From Geoalkalibacter subterraneus (GTDB lineage Bacteria > Desulfobacterota > Desulfuromonadia > Desulfuromonadales > Geoalkalibacteraceae), in contig NZ_CP010311.1 of assembly GCF_000827125.1 (NCBI RefSeq), positions 1,984,001 to 2,048,000 of the forward strand: DNA of 64,000 nucleotides, in the 5' to 3' direction. The notes beneath the pieces were generated by a model, which was not told the DNA's origin, did no database searches, and worked only from the letters and a program-made list of their open reading frames with translations. A program made the translations under genes and the position numbers. Below are positions 49,156 through 60,945 of this stretch, piece after piece (position 1 is the stretch's first letter; the number at the start of each line of letters is the position of its first letter).

Positions 49156-50562
49156 TTAAAACAACCCAAGTTGGCTGTCGGCTTTGAGGCGCGGGAATTT
49201 GACCGGGTAGTAGCCGCTGAAGCAGGCATCGCAGAAATGACCGCCGCCTATACTCGGATCACCGACAGCTTCCCGCAGCCCCTCAAGGGAGAGGTATCCC
49301 AGGGAATCGGAGGTAATGTAGCGGTTGATCTCTTCCACCGTGTGAGATGAAGAAATCAGCTCCTTGCGGGTCGGCGTGTCGATGCCGTAATAACAGGGGA
49401 AGCTGGTCGGCGGGCTGGAGATGCGCATGTGAATCTCGCGCGCACCGGCGGCGCGAACCATCTTGATAATCTTGCGCGCGGTGGTGCCCCGCACGATGGA
49501 ATCGTCCACAACGACCACCCTCTTGCCCTCGATCACTTCCCGTACCGGGTTGAGCTTGATTTTAACGCCGAAGTGACGGATGGACTGCTGCGGCTCGATG
49601 AATGTCCGTCCAACGTAATGATTGCGGATCAGGCCGAGCTGGAACGGAATGCCGGACTCTTCAGCATAGCCGATGGCAGCGGGCACTCCAGAGTCGGGGA
49701 TGGGGATCACCACATCCGCATCGACTGCAAACTCGCGCGCCAGCACACGTCCGAACTCCTTGCGCACGCCGTACACCTGACGTCCGAAGATGATGCTGTC
49801 GGGGCGGGCAAAATAGATATGTTCAAAGACGCAGGGAGTGGGAGTGACCTTGCCGAAGGGGTGATAGGACTGCAAGCCATCCTTAGAGATCACGATCATC
49901 TCACCCGGTTCCACCTCGCGGATGAACTCGGCCTCGATCAGATCGAAAGCACAGGACTCACTCGCAAAAACATAAGCGCCGTCAAGCTTGCCCAGCACCA
50001 GGGGGCGAAAGCCGTTGGGGTCGCGCACCGCGACCAGCCGCGTTTCCGTCAGGAAAACCAGGCTGTATGCACCGCGTACGACCTTCAATACCTCGCTCAC
50101 CCGTTCGGCAAGCGAATCAGCCTGGACCCGGGCCAGCAGGTGAACCAGAACCTCGGTATCGGAAGTGGTCGAGAAGATCGATCCGGAGAGTTCCAACTCA
50201 TTGCGAACTTCCTGGGCATTGACCAGGTTGCCGTTATGAGCCACGGCGATGCTGCCGCGCAGGTAGTCGACCATGATTGGCTGGACGTTTTTCAGATCGC
50301 TGGTGCCGGCGGTGGAATAGCGCACATGGCCGATCGAGCTGCTGCCGCACAAACGTGAAAACAGGGATTCATCACGGAACACATCGGCAACCAGCCCCAT
50401 GCCGCGATGAGCGTGCAAATTGCCGCCGTCGGAGCTGACGATGCCGCAGCTTTCCTGGCCGCGATGCTGAAGCGCGTAAAGACCGAGATAGGTCAGGTTG
50501 GACGCTTCGGGGTGGCCGAAGATCCCGAAGACACCGCATTCATCCTGAAACTTGTCAAACAT
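49156..50562 (-). CDS. purF: Amidophosphoribosyltransferase
   Basis: First committed step of purine synthesis (PRPP plus glutamine to phosphoribosylamine). The 468-residue protein is the Bacillus-type enzyme: an 8-residue propeptide precedes Cys9 ([10 protein letters not shown]), the PRPP site is [18 protein letters not shown] near residue 350, and iron-sulfur-type cysteines include [11 protein letters not shown] near the C-terminus. An intrinsic terminator lies just upstream (50598-50622), so it is likely to have its own promoter or to be read through from purQ. Confidence 0.97.
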   Translation of the reverse strand: MFDKFQDECGVFGIFGHPEASNLTYLGLYALQHRGQESCGIVSSDGGNLHAHRGMGLVADVFRDESLFSRLCGSSSIGHVRYSTAGTSDLKNVQPIMVDYLRGSIAVAHNGNLVNAQEVRNELELSGSIFSTTSDTEVLVHLLARVQADSLAERVSEVLKVVRGAYSLVFLTETRLVAVRDPNGFRPLVLGKLDGAYVFASESCAFDLIEAEFIREVEPGEMIVISKDGLQSYHPFGKVTPTPCVFEHIYFARPDSIIFGRQVYGVRKEFGRVLAREFAVDADVVIPIPDSGVPAAIGYAEESGIPFQLGLIRNHYVGRTFIEPQQSIRHFGVKIKLNPVREVIEGKRVVVVDDSIVRGTTARKIIKMVRAAGAREIHMRISSPPTSFPCYYGIDTPTRKELISSSHTVEEINRYITSDSLGYLSLEGLREAVGDPSIGGGHFCDACFSGYYPVKFPRLKADSQLGLF

Positions 50563-50597
50563 TAAGCGGAGTACTCCTCTGAGTCTGGAGAAAAGTC

Positions 50598-50622
50598 AAA
50601 AACCCGGGAACAAATCCCGGGT
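50598..50622 (-). terminator. Terminator between purQ and purF
   Basis: ACCCGGGA and TCCCGGGT form a perfect stem, followed on the minus strand by TTTTT; 11 bp past the purQ stop. Confidence 0.7.
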
Positions 50623-50632
50623 CGAACAAGGT

Positions 50633-51463
50633 TTAAAGAATATCCTCACGAATAAACTGAACGGCATTGCGATAGAGCCACAATCCCATCCCTTCTTCGG
50701 GCAGATTCTGCTCACGAGTCCAGCGCGGATGATGCACCCGGAAGAGGTAAGCCTCCGGATGGGGCATCAGCCCGAACAGACGGCCGCTTTCGTCGCAAAC
50801 GCCGGCGATGGCATTCATGGAGCCGTTGGGGTTGAGCGGATAACGGTCAGTCGGCTCACCTGTCACAGGATCAGCATACTTCATAACGGCAAGATGGCGC
50901 AACTCGATGGCCTTGAGCAGATCATCGGATTCGGCTACGAATTTGCCCTCACCGTGGCGAACGGGAAGATACATCTTGTCGATCCCACGGGTATAGACGC
51001 AGGGCGACTGGGGATCGACCTTCAGGTTGACCCAGCGGTCTTCGAAACGTCCGCAGTCGTTGAAGGTCAGGCTTGCTCTCTGGGTATGAACATCCCCATC
51101 GAGGGCCGGCAGCAGCCCCATTTTTACCATGAGCTGAAAACCGTTGCAGACGCCCATGATGAGCTTACCGTCCTGGATAAATCGAAGTACCTGGTCAATG
51201 AGGTGATTCTCGGTACCAGCGACACGGGCATGACGCAGACGGTTGGCCCCGGCCTTGGCGCTGCCCAGGTCGTCTCCATCCAGAAACCCGCCAGCCAGAT
51301 TCAGAAAGTGATAATCGTCAAGGCGGCAACGACCGGCCAGAAATTCCGCGATATGCACAATATCGACCACGTCGCAGCCGGCCATGCGGCAGGCAGTCGC
51401 CACTTCGCGCTCGCAGTTGGTGCCGTTACCGGCGATGACGACAGCGCGTACTTGTTCAGCCAT
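50633..51463 (-). CDS. purQ: Phosphoribosylformylglycinamidine synthase, glutaminase subunit
   Basis: Class I glutamine amidotransferase supplying ammonia to PurL. In the 276-residue protein the nucleophile is Cys106 (IMGVCNGFQLMVKMGLLP) and the late histidine/glutamate segment is LMPHPEAYLFRVHHP. It begins 4 bp after the purSL stop. Slightly longer than the ~230-residue Bacillus form. Confidence 0.96.
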   Translation of the reverse strand: MAEQVRAVVIAGNGTNCEREVATACRMAGCDVVDIVHIAEFLAGRCRLDDYHFLNLAGGFLDGDDLGSAKAGANRLRHARVAGTENHLIDQVLRFIQDGKLIMGVCNGFQLMVKMGLLPALDGDVHTQRASLTFNDCGRFEDRWVNLKVDPQSPCVYTRGIDKMYLPVRHGEGKFVAESDDLLKAIELRHLAVMKYADPVTGEPTDRYPLNPNGSMNAIAGVCDESGRLFGLMPHPEAYLFRVHHPRWTREQNLPEEGMGLWLYRNAVQFIREDIL

Positions 51464-51467
51464 ATTC

Positions 51468-54458
51468 TTACATCTCCTCCAGCGGGGCCTGCCAGGCCGC
51501 CTTCAATGCGTCGATGTTCTCATCCACCAGCAATTCGCCCTGCAAGCCGCTGATGCGCAGTACAGGCGCCTCGGTCACCTCGCCGATCAGGCCCAGGTTC
51601 TGCCCCGCAAAAATGCTTTCAAAGGATTCGCGCTGTTCAGGATGAACCGTCACCAGGAAGCGGCTCGGCGTTTCGCTGAACAGAATCTGGTCGGCACGCA
51701 GGGCTTCAGAGGTGGAGACGTTCCTGAGATCGGCCTGCACTCCATACCCACCGGCAAAAGCGGTTTCCGCCAGGGCGACGCCAAGGCCGCCGTCGGACAG
51801 GTCGTGGCAGGAAGCGAGCACTCCCTGCTTCTGGGCCTGGTTGATGGTCTGGAACAGCTCAAGGGCGGCCGCCGAATCCACCTTGGGGACATGAAATCCC
51901 ACTTCCCCATGCATGGTGTAGTATTCCGAAGCGCCGAGTTCGTTGCGGGTTTCGCCCAGCAGGTAGACCAGATCACCGGGCTGCTTGACATCCATGGTGA
52001 CCGCCTTGTGGATGTCATCCATACGCCCCATAACGGAGAACAGCACTGTCGGCGGGATCGAAATCTTGCGGTCGCCGATCATGTAATCATTTTTCATGGA
52101 ATCCTTGCCAGAAATCAACGGTACGCCGAAGGCCACGCAGTAATCGCGCAGGGCCTGGTTGGCTCGCACCAGCTGTGCGGCCTTGTAGGCGCCGTCCGGC
52201 GTCTTCTCACTCTCCACCGGGTCGCACCAGCAGAAGTTGTCAAGCCCGGAGACATGGCCGATATCGCCACCGACCGCAACATAATTGCGCAGGGCTTCGT
52301 CGATGGCGCAGGCCATCATGTGATAGGTGTCGATATCGCTGTAGCGGGGGCAAAGGCCGTGAGAGACGACGATTCCGGCATTGCTTTCGGGCAGCGGCCG
52401 GATAACGGCGGCATCGGACGGGCCGTCGTTGACCACCCCGGTCAGCGGCTTGACTACGGTTCCAGCCTGTACTTCATGGTCGTAGCGACGCACCACGCTC
52501 TCTTTGGAGCAGATGTTGAGGCGCCCCAACATCTGTTTGAGGGTGGCGTTATAATCGGCCGGCTCCGACAGTTCGGGCTCCTTGAGGCCGCGCTGGGTCG
52601 GATCCTGCCAGCGGGCGGGCAGCACCATGCGTGGAACGCCGTCATGAACGCAGGACATTTTGAGATAAGTAACGGGACGCCCCTCGTACAGACAGTGGAA
52701 GTAGCCCGAGTCGGTGAAATGCCCCAGGTCGGTGGCTTCCACATCCATCTCCTGTGCCAGGGAGAGAAAAGCGTCGATATGCTGCGGCGGCACCGCAAGG
52801 GTCATGCGCTCCTGCGCCTCGGAGATCAGAATCTCCCACGGCTGCAGGCCGGCATACTTAAGCGGGGCACGGTCCAGGTGCATCTCGAAGCCGCCGGTAT
52901 CCTCGGCCATCTCGCCGACAGAGGATGACAGGCCGCCGGCGCCGTTATCGGTAATCGAATTGTACAGTCCGCGGTCACGGGCGATCAGCAGAAAATCGAA
53001 CATGCGCTTCTGAGTAATGGGGTCGCCGATCTGCACCGCTGTCGCGGGAGACCCTTCGTGCAACTCTTCGGAAGAGAAGGTGGCTCCGTGAATGCCGTCC
53101 TTGCCGATGCGGCCGCCGACCATCACGATATGATCGCCCACCCGGGCCTTTTTCTCATGGCTGGGCTTGCCGTGCAGTGTTGCCGGCATGATGGAGCCGG
53201 TGCCGCAGTACACCAGGGGTTTGCCGGCAAAACGCTCATCGAACACGATGGAGCCATTGACGGTGGGAATGCCGCTCTTGTTGCCGCCGTGCTCGACCCC
53301 TTCGACCACGCCTTCAAAAATGCGGCGCGGATGAAGCAGACGCGGCGGCAGCGGCTTGTCGAAAAACGGCGAGGCGAAGCAGAAGACGTCCGTATTGAAC
53401 AGCAGGCGCGCCCCCATGCCGGTCCCGAAAGCATCGCGGTTGACACCGACGATCCCCGTCAGAGCGCCGCCGTAAGGATCAAGAGCGCTGGGCGAGTTGT
53501 GCGTTTCAACCTTGAAGGCAATGCTCCAGTCGTCGTCAAAGCGAATGACCCCGGCATTGTCCTTGAACACCGACAGGCAGAAATCCTTGTCGCCCAGGTT
53601 TTCACGCACACGGTGGGTCGTCTCGGCAATGTAATTCTTGAACAGGGAATCGATGGTCTGCTTTTCCCCCGAGCCGTCCTCGTATTCAATGCGGGCGGCG
53701 AAGATCTTGTGCTTGCAGTGCTCGCTCCAGCTCTGGGCCAGGGCCTCAAGTTCGGCGTCGGTGAGCTTTTCTCCCAACCCCGCCTTACGGCGTTGTTCGA
53801 CCACTTCAGGATCAGCGATATAGGACTGGATGGCCTTCATCTCTTCAAGATTGAGGGCCAGCATGCCTTCACGGCTGATGCGCATCAGGGCTTCGTCATC
53901 GACCTGCAGATCGATTTCAAGGATTTCGGGGCGGGCTTCGGATGTTACGCGGGGAACACTGACGGGAACGCCCTTCTGCGGGTCGAACTCATCGCGCGAC
54001 AGGATCGTCCAGTGCTGAATCAGTGCGTTGCCGAGAAAGTCGTGCGCGACCCGCTCCGCATCGTCACGGCTGAGCTTTCCTTTGAGAAGGTACTGCACCG
54101 AAGTGTACACCCCTTCCCCGTCACGGAATTTGCGTCCCACCAGGTACTGCAGCGCCTCTTTGGCGGTGCGGCCGGCGTTGTCGGTGACGCCGGGACGGAA
54201 TCCGACCTCGATGAGCATGTCGAAATCATGAGCCAGAGGACGGTTGATGGCGGATTCCTGAATCACCGGATCGCAGAAAGGCCCCGCTGCGGCTGACTCG
54301 ATCTCGGCATCGTTCAGATCCGCATCGACCGTATAGACATCTATGGTACGCACATCTTCAAGCTCAATGCCGAGATGGCGGCTGAGTTCACGCTTCACCC
54401 GCTCACCGCGCGCGTCGCGAACGCCGTCCTTAAGTCCGACGATAATTCTCCAGGGCAT
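51468..54458 (-). CDS. purL: Phosphoribosylformylglycinamidine synthase, PurS-PurL fusion
   Basis: Makes formylglycinamidine ribonucleotide from FGAR, ATP and ammonia. The 996-residue protein begins with an N-terminal ~220-residue region containing PurS-like segments (MPWRIIVGLKDGVRDARGER; FDMLIEVGFRPGVTDNAGRT). The PurL synthetase follows: LAQSWSEHCKHKIFAARIEY near residue 265, KVETHNSPSALDPYGGALTG, and a C-terminal SCHDLSDGGLGVALAET. The glutaminase is separate (purQ), so this is neither the short Bacillus PurL nor the giant PurL of E. coli. Confidence 0.95.
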   Translation of the reverse strand: MPWRIIVGLKDGVRDARGERVKRELSRHLGIELEDVRTIDVYTVDADLNDAEIESAAAGPFCDPVIQESAINRPLAHDFDMLIEVGFRPGVTDNAGRTAKEALQYLVGRKFRDGEGVYTSVQYLLKGKLSRDDAERVAHDFLGNALIQHWTILSRDEFDPQKGVPVSVPRVTSEARPEILEIDLQVDDEALMRISREGMLALNLEEMKAIQSYIADPEVVEQRRKAGLGEKLTDAELEALAQSWSEHCKHKIFAARIEYEDGSGEKQTIDSLFKNYIAETTHRVRENLGDKDFCLSVFKDNAGVIRFDDDWSIAFKVETHNSPSALDPYGGALTGIVGVNRDAFGTGMGARLLFNTDVFCFASPFFDKPLPPRLLHPRRIFEGVVEGVEHGGNKSGIPTVNGSIVFDERFAGKPLVYCGTGSIMPATLHGKPSHEKKARVGDHIVMVGGRIGKDGIHGATFSSEELHEGSPATAVQIGDPITQKRMFDFLLIARDRGLYNSITDNGAGGLSSSVGEMAEDTGGFEMHLDRAPLKYAGLQPWEILISEAQERMTLAVPPQHIDAFLSLAQEMDVEATDLGHFTDSGYFHCLYEGRPVTYLKMSCVHDGVPRMVLPARWQDPTQRGLKEPELSEPADYNATLKQMLGRLNICSKESVVRRYDHEVQAGTVVKPLTGVVNDGPSDAAVIRPLPESNAGIVVSHGLCPRYSDIDTYHMMACAIDEALRNYVAVGGDIGHVSGLDNFCWCDPVESEKTPDGAYKAAQLVRANQALRDYCVAFGVPLISGKDSMKNDYMIGDRKISIPPTVLFSVMGRMDDIHKAVTMDVKQPGDLVYLLGETRNELGASEYYTMHGEVGFHVPKVDSAAALELFQTINQAQKQGVLASCHDLSDGGLGVALAETAFAGGYGVQADLRNVSTSEALRADQILFSETPSRFLVTVHPEQRESFESIFAGQNLGLIGEVTEAPVLRISGLQGELLVDENIDALKAAWQAPLEEM

Positions 54459-54518
54459 GAATTCTCCTGTATGTTTCCGATTTAACCCATTAAATCAACG
54501 GGATGATAGACGGGATCA

Positions 54519-54538
54519 GGGCGCACGTCGGTGCGCCC
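54519..54538. repeat. GC hairpin between purB and purSL
   Basis: GGGCGCAC and GTGCGCCC pair perfectly around GTCG; 14 bp past the purB stop, with no T-run. The form is common in dispersed intergenic repeats. Confidence 0.6.
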
Positions 54539-54551
54539 CTACCTGATTTTC

Positions 54552-55850
54552 CTACGAATCGCCGAAGACCCGTTTGAAGATGGTGTCGACATGTTTGAGG
54601 TGGTAGCTGAGGTCAAAGGATTCGCGGATCTTATCTTCACCCAGCGCCTTGACGACGTCGGCATCCGCCAACAACTCTTCCTGAAAATCCTTGCCCTCTT
54701 CCCACACCTTCATGGCATTGCGCTGCACCATACTGTAGGCGTCTTCGCGGCTGACGCCGGACTGGGTCAGATCGAGCAGAATTTTTTGGGAGAAGACCAA
54801 CCCCTTCATCTGGTTGAGATTTCTCTCCATGTGCTCGGGGTAGACCACCAGGTTCTTGATCAGACCATTGAGGCGGCGCAGGGCGAAATCGAGGGTCACG
54901 GTGGCATCGGGGCCGATATTGCGTTCCACCGATGAATGGGAGATGTCGCGCTCATGCCACAGGGCCACGTTTTCCAGGGCGGGAACACAGTAGCCGCGCA
55001 CCAGGCGCGCCAGGCCGGTAAGGTTCTCCGACAGGATCGGGTTGCGCTTGTGCGGCATGGCGCTCGACCCTTTCTGCCCCTTGCTGAAGAACTCCTCAGC
55101 TTCCAGAACCTCGGTCCGCTGCAGGTGCCGCACCTCGACGGCGATACGTTCCATGGAAGAGGCGACCACAGCCAGGGTGCAGAAATATTCGGCATGACGG
55201 TCACGGGGGATCACCTGGGTCGACACCGGCTCGGCCGCAAGACCCATCTTATCGCAGACGTACTCTTCCACGGAAGGATCGATATTGGCGAAGGTGCCGA
55301 CAGCACCACTGATCGCCCCGGTCGCGATGCCTTTGCGCGCAGCCTGAAGGCGCTCGCGATTGCGCTGCATCTCGGCATACCAGCCGGCCAGCTTGAGCCC
55401 GAACGTGATCGGTTCGGCGTGAATGCCGTGAGAGCGCCCCATACACACGGTATCCTTATGCTCCAGGGCCCGCGTCTTGATCGATTCAAGCACCATATCA
55501 AGGTCGACCAGCAGCTCGTCGGCGGCCTGGGTGAGTTGAACGGACAGGCAGGTATCGAGCACATCGGAGCTGGTCATACCCTGATGAATGAAACGGGCTT
55601 CAGGGCCGACATATTCCGCAACCGAGGTCAGGAAAGCAATGACGTCGTGCTTGACTTCCGCCTCGATTTCGTCGATGCGGTCGATGTCGAAATTGCCCTT
55701 TTCCCGAATCACTTTGACGGCCTCGGCGGGAATAACGCCCAGTTCAGCCTGGCGTTCGCAAGCCAGGGTTTCGATTTCCAGCCAGATGCGGAAGCGGTTC
55801 TCGGGTTCCCAGATACGGGCCATCTCAGGTCGGGTATAGCGGGGGATCAT
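54552..55850 (-). CDS. purB: Adenylosuccinate lyase
   Basis: Acts twice in purine synthesis, splitting SAICAR and adenylosuccinate. The 432-residue protein is of the shorter fumarase-superfamily type. HQGMTSSDVLDTCLSVQL near residue 90 and the signature GSSAMPHKRNPILSENL near residue 260, with the flexible catalytic loop, are clear. It is first in the minus-strand set purB-purSL-purQ. Confidence 0.97.
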   Translation of the reverse strand: MIPRYTRPEMARIWEPENRFRIWLEIETLACERQAELGVIPAEAVKVIREKGNFDIDRIDEIEAEVKHDVIAFLTSVAEYVGPEARFIHQGMTSSDVLDTCLSVQLTQAADELLVDLDMVLESIKTRALEHKDTVCMGRSHGIHAEPITFGLKLAGWYAEMQRNRERLQAARKGIATGAISGAVGTFANIDPSVEEYVCDKMGLAAEPVSTQVIPRDRHAEYFCTLAVVASSMERIAVEVRHLQRTEVLEAEEFFSKGQKGSSAMPHKRNPILSENLTGLARLVRGYCVPALENVALWHERDISHSSVERNIGPDATVTLDFALRRLNGLIKNLVVYPEHMERNLNQMKGLVFSQKILLDLTQSGVSREDAYSMVQRNAMKVWEEGKDFQEELLADADVVKALGEDKIRESFDLSYHLKHVDTIFKRVFGDS

Positions 55851-55948
55851 CTCTGTTCAATCTCCTTATCATCAATTTATCATCAGTGAACCAATCAGGT
55901 CCGGTTATCAGGAAACGGCTGGTACGCCGTGCTTTGAAAAGTCGCACC

Positions 55949-56719
55949 TCACAAGGAAACGCAGATGCTCGACTCGGATTGTCGCCCCACTACGATCTGC
56001 GGTCGACACAGGTTTTGCTTTTCCAGCACCCGCTGCACGCATTCCAGGGCCAGTTCAGCACGATTGTTGGTTTCGCTCATATGAGCCAGAAAGACTGTCT
56101 CGAGCCCATCCCACAACAGATCGCCGAGAAGATCGGCGCAGTCTCCGTTGGACAGATGCCCGTGATTGCCGCGGATGCGGTGCTTGAGCGGCCAGGGATA
56201 GGGGCCGTCGCGCAGCATGGTCTCGTCGTGGTTGGCTTCCAGGATCAGCACACGGCAGCCCTTGAGCCGTTCACGTACCAGCCGGGTCGCGATACCGAGA
56301 TCAGTGGCGATGCCGATACGTCCCTCACGGGTTTCAACAACATAGGCCACCGGTCGCGCGGCATCATGAGTCAGCGGAATCGTTTCAACGTGCAGGTCGC
56401 GGCAGGTAAAGGCTGAACCGGTATCGAAATGATGCAGATCTGCGACACGTCCCAGGGACGGCAGGGCTTGAAAAGTTTCGGGGTTCATGTAGACAGGCAG
56501 TTGATAACGGCGTGCCAGCGGACCCAGGCCACGGCAATGATCGCCATGCTCATGGGAGACAAACACCGCATCAAGAGATTGGGCTTCAACGCCGATCAAC
56601 TCCAGGCGACGGGACAGTTCGCGTGCGGCAAACCCGGCATCAACCAGAATCCGGCTCTCGCCGCTCTGCAGATAAACAGCGTTCCCTTTGCTTCCGCTGG
56701 CAATCAGACAAACCCGCAA
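55949..56719 (-). CDS. MBL-fold metallo-hydrolase (WalJ/YycJ-like)
   Basis: A metallo-beta-lactamase-fold protein with the metal motif FVSHEHGDHCRGL and second-shell histidines in LILEANHDETML and GNHGHLSNGDCADLL. It starts LRVCLIASGSKGNAVYL. I take TTG 56719, with GGGAG 9 nt upstream; the frame extends 17 codons further to 56770 without similarity. About 256 residues, the usual length. WalJ-type proteins are linked to double-strand DNA exonuclease activity or cell-wall timing in other bacteria; the role here is unknown. Confidence 0.83.
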   Translation of the reverse strand: MRVCLIASGSKGNAVYLQSGESRILVDAGFAARELSRRLELIGVEAQSLDAVFVSHEHGDHCRGLGPLARRYQLPVYMNPETFQALPSLGRVADLHHFDTGSAFTCRDLHVETIPLTHDAARPVAYVVETREGRIGIATDLGIATRLVRERLKGCRVLILEANHDETMLRDGPYPWPLKHRIRGNHGHLSNGDCADLLGDLLWDGLETVFLAHMSETNNRAELALECVQRVLEKQNLCRPQIVVGRQSESSICVSL

Positions 56720-58104
<1,385 letters not shown>

Positions 58105-58126
58105 ATTCAATTTTCCATTTAACTTC

Positions 58127-58160
58127 AGGGGCGGGCGCCCGCAGCAGGGTGCCGGCCCCT
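58127..58160 (+). terminator. GC hairpin between gapA and pgk
   Basis: AGGGGCGGGC and GCCGGCCCCT form an imperfect 9-bp stem, followed by TTGTTCTTT. A weak terminator or processing site that would separate gapA from pgk message levels. Confidence 0.4.
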
Positions 58161-58209
58161 TGTTCTTTGTTGAGAGAATAAATCTGTGAACCAAGGAGGA
58201 AGAAGAGAA

Positions 58210-59400
58210 ATGTCGCGTAAAATGACCATCGAGGACATCGATGTCCGGGGCAGGAAAGTCTTCTGCCGGGTCGATTTCAACGTCCCTTTGAGCGAACAGG
58301 GCGAAATCGAGGATGACACCCGCATCCGTGCGGCCCTGCCCACCATCCGTCACATCGTCGAAAACGGCGGACGGTTGATCCTGGCCAGCCATCTTGGTCG
58401 CCCCAAGGGCAAGGCCAACCCCAAATACAGTTTGGCCCCGGTGGCGCCACATCTTTCACGCCTGCTCGACCGACCGGTCACCATGGCAGAGGACTGCATC
58501 GGCGACACAGTCAAAAACCAGATCGATTCGATGGCCGAAGGCGACATCCTCCTGCTCGAAAATGTCCGTTTCTATCCCGGCGAGGAAAAAAACGATCCCG
58601 AATTCTGCAGGCAACTCGCCGAAGGTATGGATCTCTATGTCAACGACGCCTTCGGCACCGCCCATCGCGCTCACGCCTCCACCGAGGGCGTTGCCCACCT
58701 GCTCAAGCCAGCGGTCGCCGGTTTCTTGATGAGCAAGGAACTCAAATACCTCGCTGGAGCTCTTGCCGATCCGAAGCGCCCCTTTGTTGCGATTCTCGGC
58801 GGCGCCAAGGTCAGCGACAAGATCCCGGTCATCGAAAACCTGATCGACAAGGTCGACACATTGATGATCGGCGGCGGCATGGCCTACACCTTTCTCAAGG
58901 CCCAGGGAATCGAGGTTGGCAAATCCCTGGTGGACCAGGAGCGGCTTGAACTTTCCGGGCAGCTCATGAAGCTGGCAGAGGAAAAAGGCGTCAAGTTCCT
59001 GCTCCCCACAGATCACGTCATCGCTGCCGAATTCAAAGCCGATGCCGAGCATAAGATCTGCGACAACCAAAACTTCGAGCCCGGCTGGATGGCTCTCGAC
59101 ATCGGTCCCAATACCATCGAAGCGTACAGCAAAGAACTGGCCAACGCCGGAACGGTAGTCTGGAACGGCCCCATGGGCGTTTTTGAGTTCGAATCCTTCG
59201 CCAAGGGCACCTTTGCCATCGCGCAGGCACTGGCCGATTCCGATGCCACCACCATCATCGGCGGCGGGGACTCAGTTTCGGCAGTCAACAAATCGGGACT
59301 GGACGACAAGATGACTCACATCTCCACCGGTGGGGGTGCTTCGCTGGAGCTGCTGGAAGGCAAAGAGCTTCCCGGGATTGCGGCTTTGAACGACAAATAG
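58210..59400 (+). CDS. pgk: Phosphoglycerate kinase
   Basis: Transfers phosphate from 1,3-bisphosphoglycerate to ADP. ATG 58210 is preceded by AAGGAGG; the 396-residue protein has the family signature [29 protein letters not shown], the hinge region and the nucleotide site [17 protein letters not shown] with [16 protein letters not shown] at the end. Length is normal. Confidence 0.97.
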   Translation: MSRKMTIEDIDVRGRKVFCRVDFNVPLSEQGEIEDDTRIRAALPTIRHIVENGGRLILASHLGRPKGKANPKYSLAPVAPHLSRLLDRPVTMAEDCIGDTVKNQIDSMAEGDILLLENVRFYPGEEKNDPEFCRQLAEGMDLYVNDAFGTAHRAHASTEGVAHLLKPAVAGFLMSKELKYLAGALADPKRPFVAILGGAKVSDKIPVIENLIDKVDTLMIGGGMAYTFLKAQGIEVGKSLVDQERLELSGQLMKLAEEKGVKFLLPTDHVIAAEFKADAEHKICDNQNFEPGWMALDIGPNTIEAYSKELANAGTVVWNGPMGVFEFESFAKGTFAIAQALADSDATTIIGGGDSVSAVNKSGLDDKMTHISTGGGASLELLEGKELPGIAALNDK

Positions 59401-59415
59401 AAAATCAAATCTGAA

Positions 59416-59505
59416 CCACAGAGGGCACAGAGAACACAGAGTAAAAAAGAAAAGAGAAAGTCCTTTTTCTCAGAACTATCTCTGCGCTCTCTGTGCCCTC
59501 TGGGG
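59416..59505. repeat. Inverted repeat between pgk and tpiA
   Basis: 27-bp arms (59416-59442, 59479-59505) match at 24 positions. The arms carry CACAGAGGGCACAGAG and its complement around an A/T-rich centre. A member of the same intergenic repeat class as 39256-39464. Confidence 0.85.
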
Positions 59506-59547
59506 TGAAATGCTTTTCAGTATTTTTGCCTATTGGAGGATAAAGAA

Positions 59548-60306
59548 ATGAGAAAACCGATGGTGGCCGGCAACTGGAAACTGCACAAAACCATTCCCGA
59601 AGCCCTGGAACTGGTGGAAGGACTGAAGAAGGACGTCGGCGACAAGCAGGATGTGGATATCGTTGTAGCGCCGGTTTTTACAGCGCTGAATGCCGTTGCC
59701 AAAGCCGTGAAAGGCAGCAACATCGCCATTGCCGCCCAGAACTGCTACTTCGAAAACAGCGGCGCCTTTACCGGTGAAGTGTCACCTGCTCTACTCAAGG
59801 ATGCGGGCTGCAGCCGTGTCATTCTCGGTCACTCGGAGCGCCGCCAGATCTTCGGAGAAAATGACGACCTGATCAACCGCAAGATCAAGGCAGTGCTCGC
59901 CGAAGGGCTCGATGTGATCTTCTGCATCGGCGAGACCCTTGAAGAACGCGACAGCGAACAGACTATGGAGGTGCTGCGCCGCCAGGTCGTTGAAGGGCTC
60001 AAGGGAGTTGCGGCTGAAGATATGCAGAAGGTCGTTATCGCCTACGAACCGGTTTGGGCCATCGGCACCGGAAAAACCGCCAGCGGCGACCAGGCCCAGG
60101 AGGCGCACTCGTTCGTGCGCGGCATGGTTTCCGGAATCTTCAACCCCGATATCGCAGCTCAGACCCGCATCCTTTACGGCGGCAGCGTCAAACCGGACAA
60201 TGTCGATGAACTTATGGCCCAGGACGACATCGACGGCACCCTGGTGGGAGGTGCAAGCCTCAAGGTTGCCGATTTCGCCCGAATCGTGCGTTTCGAAAAA
60301 ATTTAA
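59548..60306 (+). CDS. tpiA: Triosephosphate isomerase
   Basis: Interconverts dihydroxyacetone phosphate and glyceraldehyde-3-P. The 252-residue protein from ATG 59548 (GGAGG upstream) has MVAGNWKLHK with Lys11, VILGHSERR with the catalytic His, AYEPVWAIGTGK with the catalytic Glu, and LYGGSVKPDN. It follows pgk in the same direction. Confidence 0.97.
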   Translation: MRKPMVAGNWKLHKTIPEALELVEGLKKDVGDKQDVDIVVAPVFTALNAVAKAVKGSNIAIAAQNCYFENSGAFTGEVSPALLKDAGCSRVILGHSERRQIFGENDDLINRKIKAVLAEGLDVIFCIGETLEERDSEQTMEVLRRQVVEGLKGVAAEDMQKVVIAYEPVWAIGTGKTASGDQAQEAHSFVRGMVSGIFNPDIAAQTRILYGGSVKPDNVDELMAQDDIDGTLVGGASLKVADFARIVRFEKI

Positions 60307-60385
60307 TTTCTTTCTTTTCTCCACACGATAAATATGTTAATTTTTCCCGGTTTGACACCAACTGTCTTGGGAGAAGATTTTAAGC

Positions 60386-60763
60386 ATGGCCACATTCTTG
60401 ATTATTCTGCACGTACTTGTCTGTATCGCTCTGATCCTGATCGTCCTTCTTCAGGCCGGCAAAGGCGCTGAAGTGGGGGCCGCATTCGGCGCCGGAGCCA
60501 GCGGCACCGTTTTCGGCGCACGCGGCGCAGGAAGCTTCCTCGGCAAAATGACCGGCGCAGCCGCTGTCATCTTCATGCTGACCAGCCTGATTCTGAGCTA
60601 CTTTTCCGGCCAGCCGGGCTCCAGCAGCGTCATGCCTGACGTTGTCGCTCCGGCGCAGCAGGAAGCACCGGCACCGCCTCCGTCACAGGGAGCAACACCC
60701 GCTGCGACACCGGACCAGGCCCCTGCTCTTCCCGCTGAAGAAACAGCGCCTGCGGAAAAGTAA
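60386..60763 (+). CDS. secG: Preprotein translocase subunit SecG
   Basis: Small SecYEG component of the inner membrane. In the 125-residue protein the first helix is FLIILHVLVCIALILIVLLQ, then the conserved loop GAGASGTVFGARGAGSFLGKMT and a second helix VIFMLTSLILSYF. The C-terminal tail is rich in Ala/Pro and longer than in E. coli. The usual tpiA-secG-tRNA-Leu order is kept. Confidence 0.95.
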   Translation: MATFLIILHVLVCIALILIVLLQAGKGAEVGAAFGAGASGTVFGARGAGSFLGKMTGAAAVIFMLTSLILSYFSGQPGSSSVMPDVVAPAQQEAPAPPPSQGATPAATPDQAPALPAEETAPAEK

Positions 60764-60823
60764 AGATGAGCGCCAAAAGCTATTGACAAGTCAAAAGCAA
60801 ACCAGTATAAGAACAATCCGTTA

Positions 60824-60910
60824 GCCGAAGTGGTGGAACTGGTAGACACGCCATCTTGAGGGGGTGGTGACCGACAGGTCGTGCGAGTTCGAGTCTCGCC
60901 TTCGGCACCA
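60824..60910 (+). tRNA. tRNA-Leu(GAG)
   Basis: An 87-nt class II tRNA: acceptor GCCGAAG/CTTCGGC, anticodon stem CCATC/GGTGG with loop TTGAGGG (anticodon GAG), a variable arm, T arm GAGTTCGAGTCTC and encoded CCA. Confidence 0.95.
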
Positions 60911-60945
60911 GTTAACAATCCTGCACCAACCAGATATACCTAAAG

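Noticed and set aside
51384-54296. Long plus-strand open frames (514 and 412 codons) opposite purSL
   Set aside because: Antisense shadows of a GC-rich conserved gene; no family signature or ribosome site. The same holds for 5484-6707, 6915-8408 and 49429-50358.
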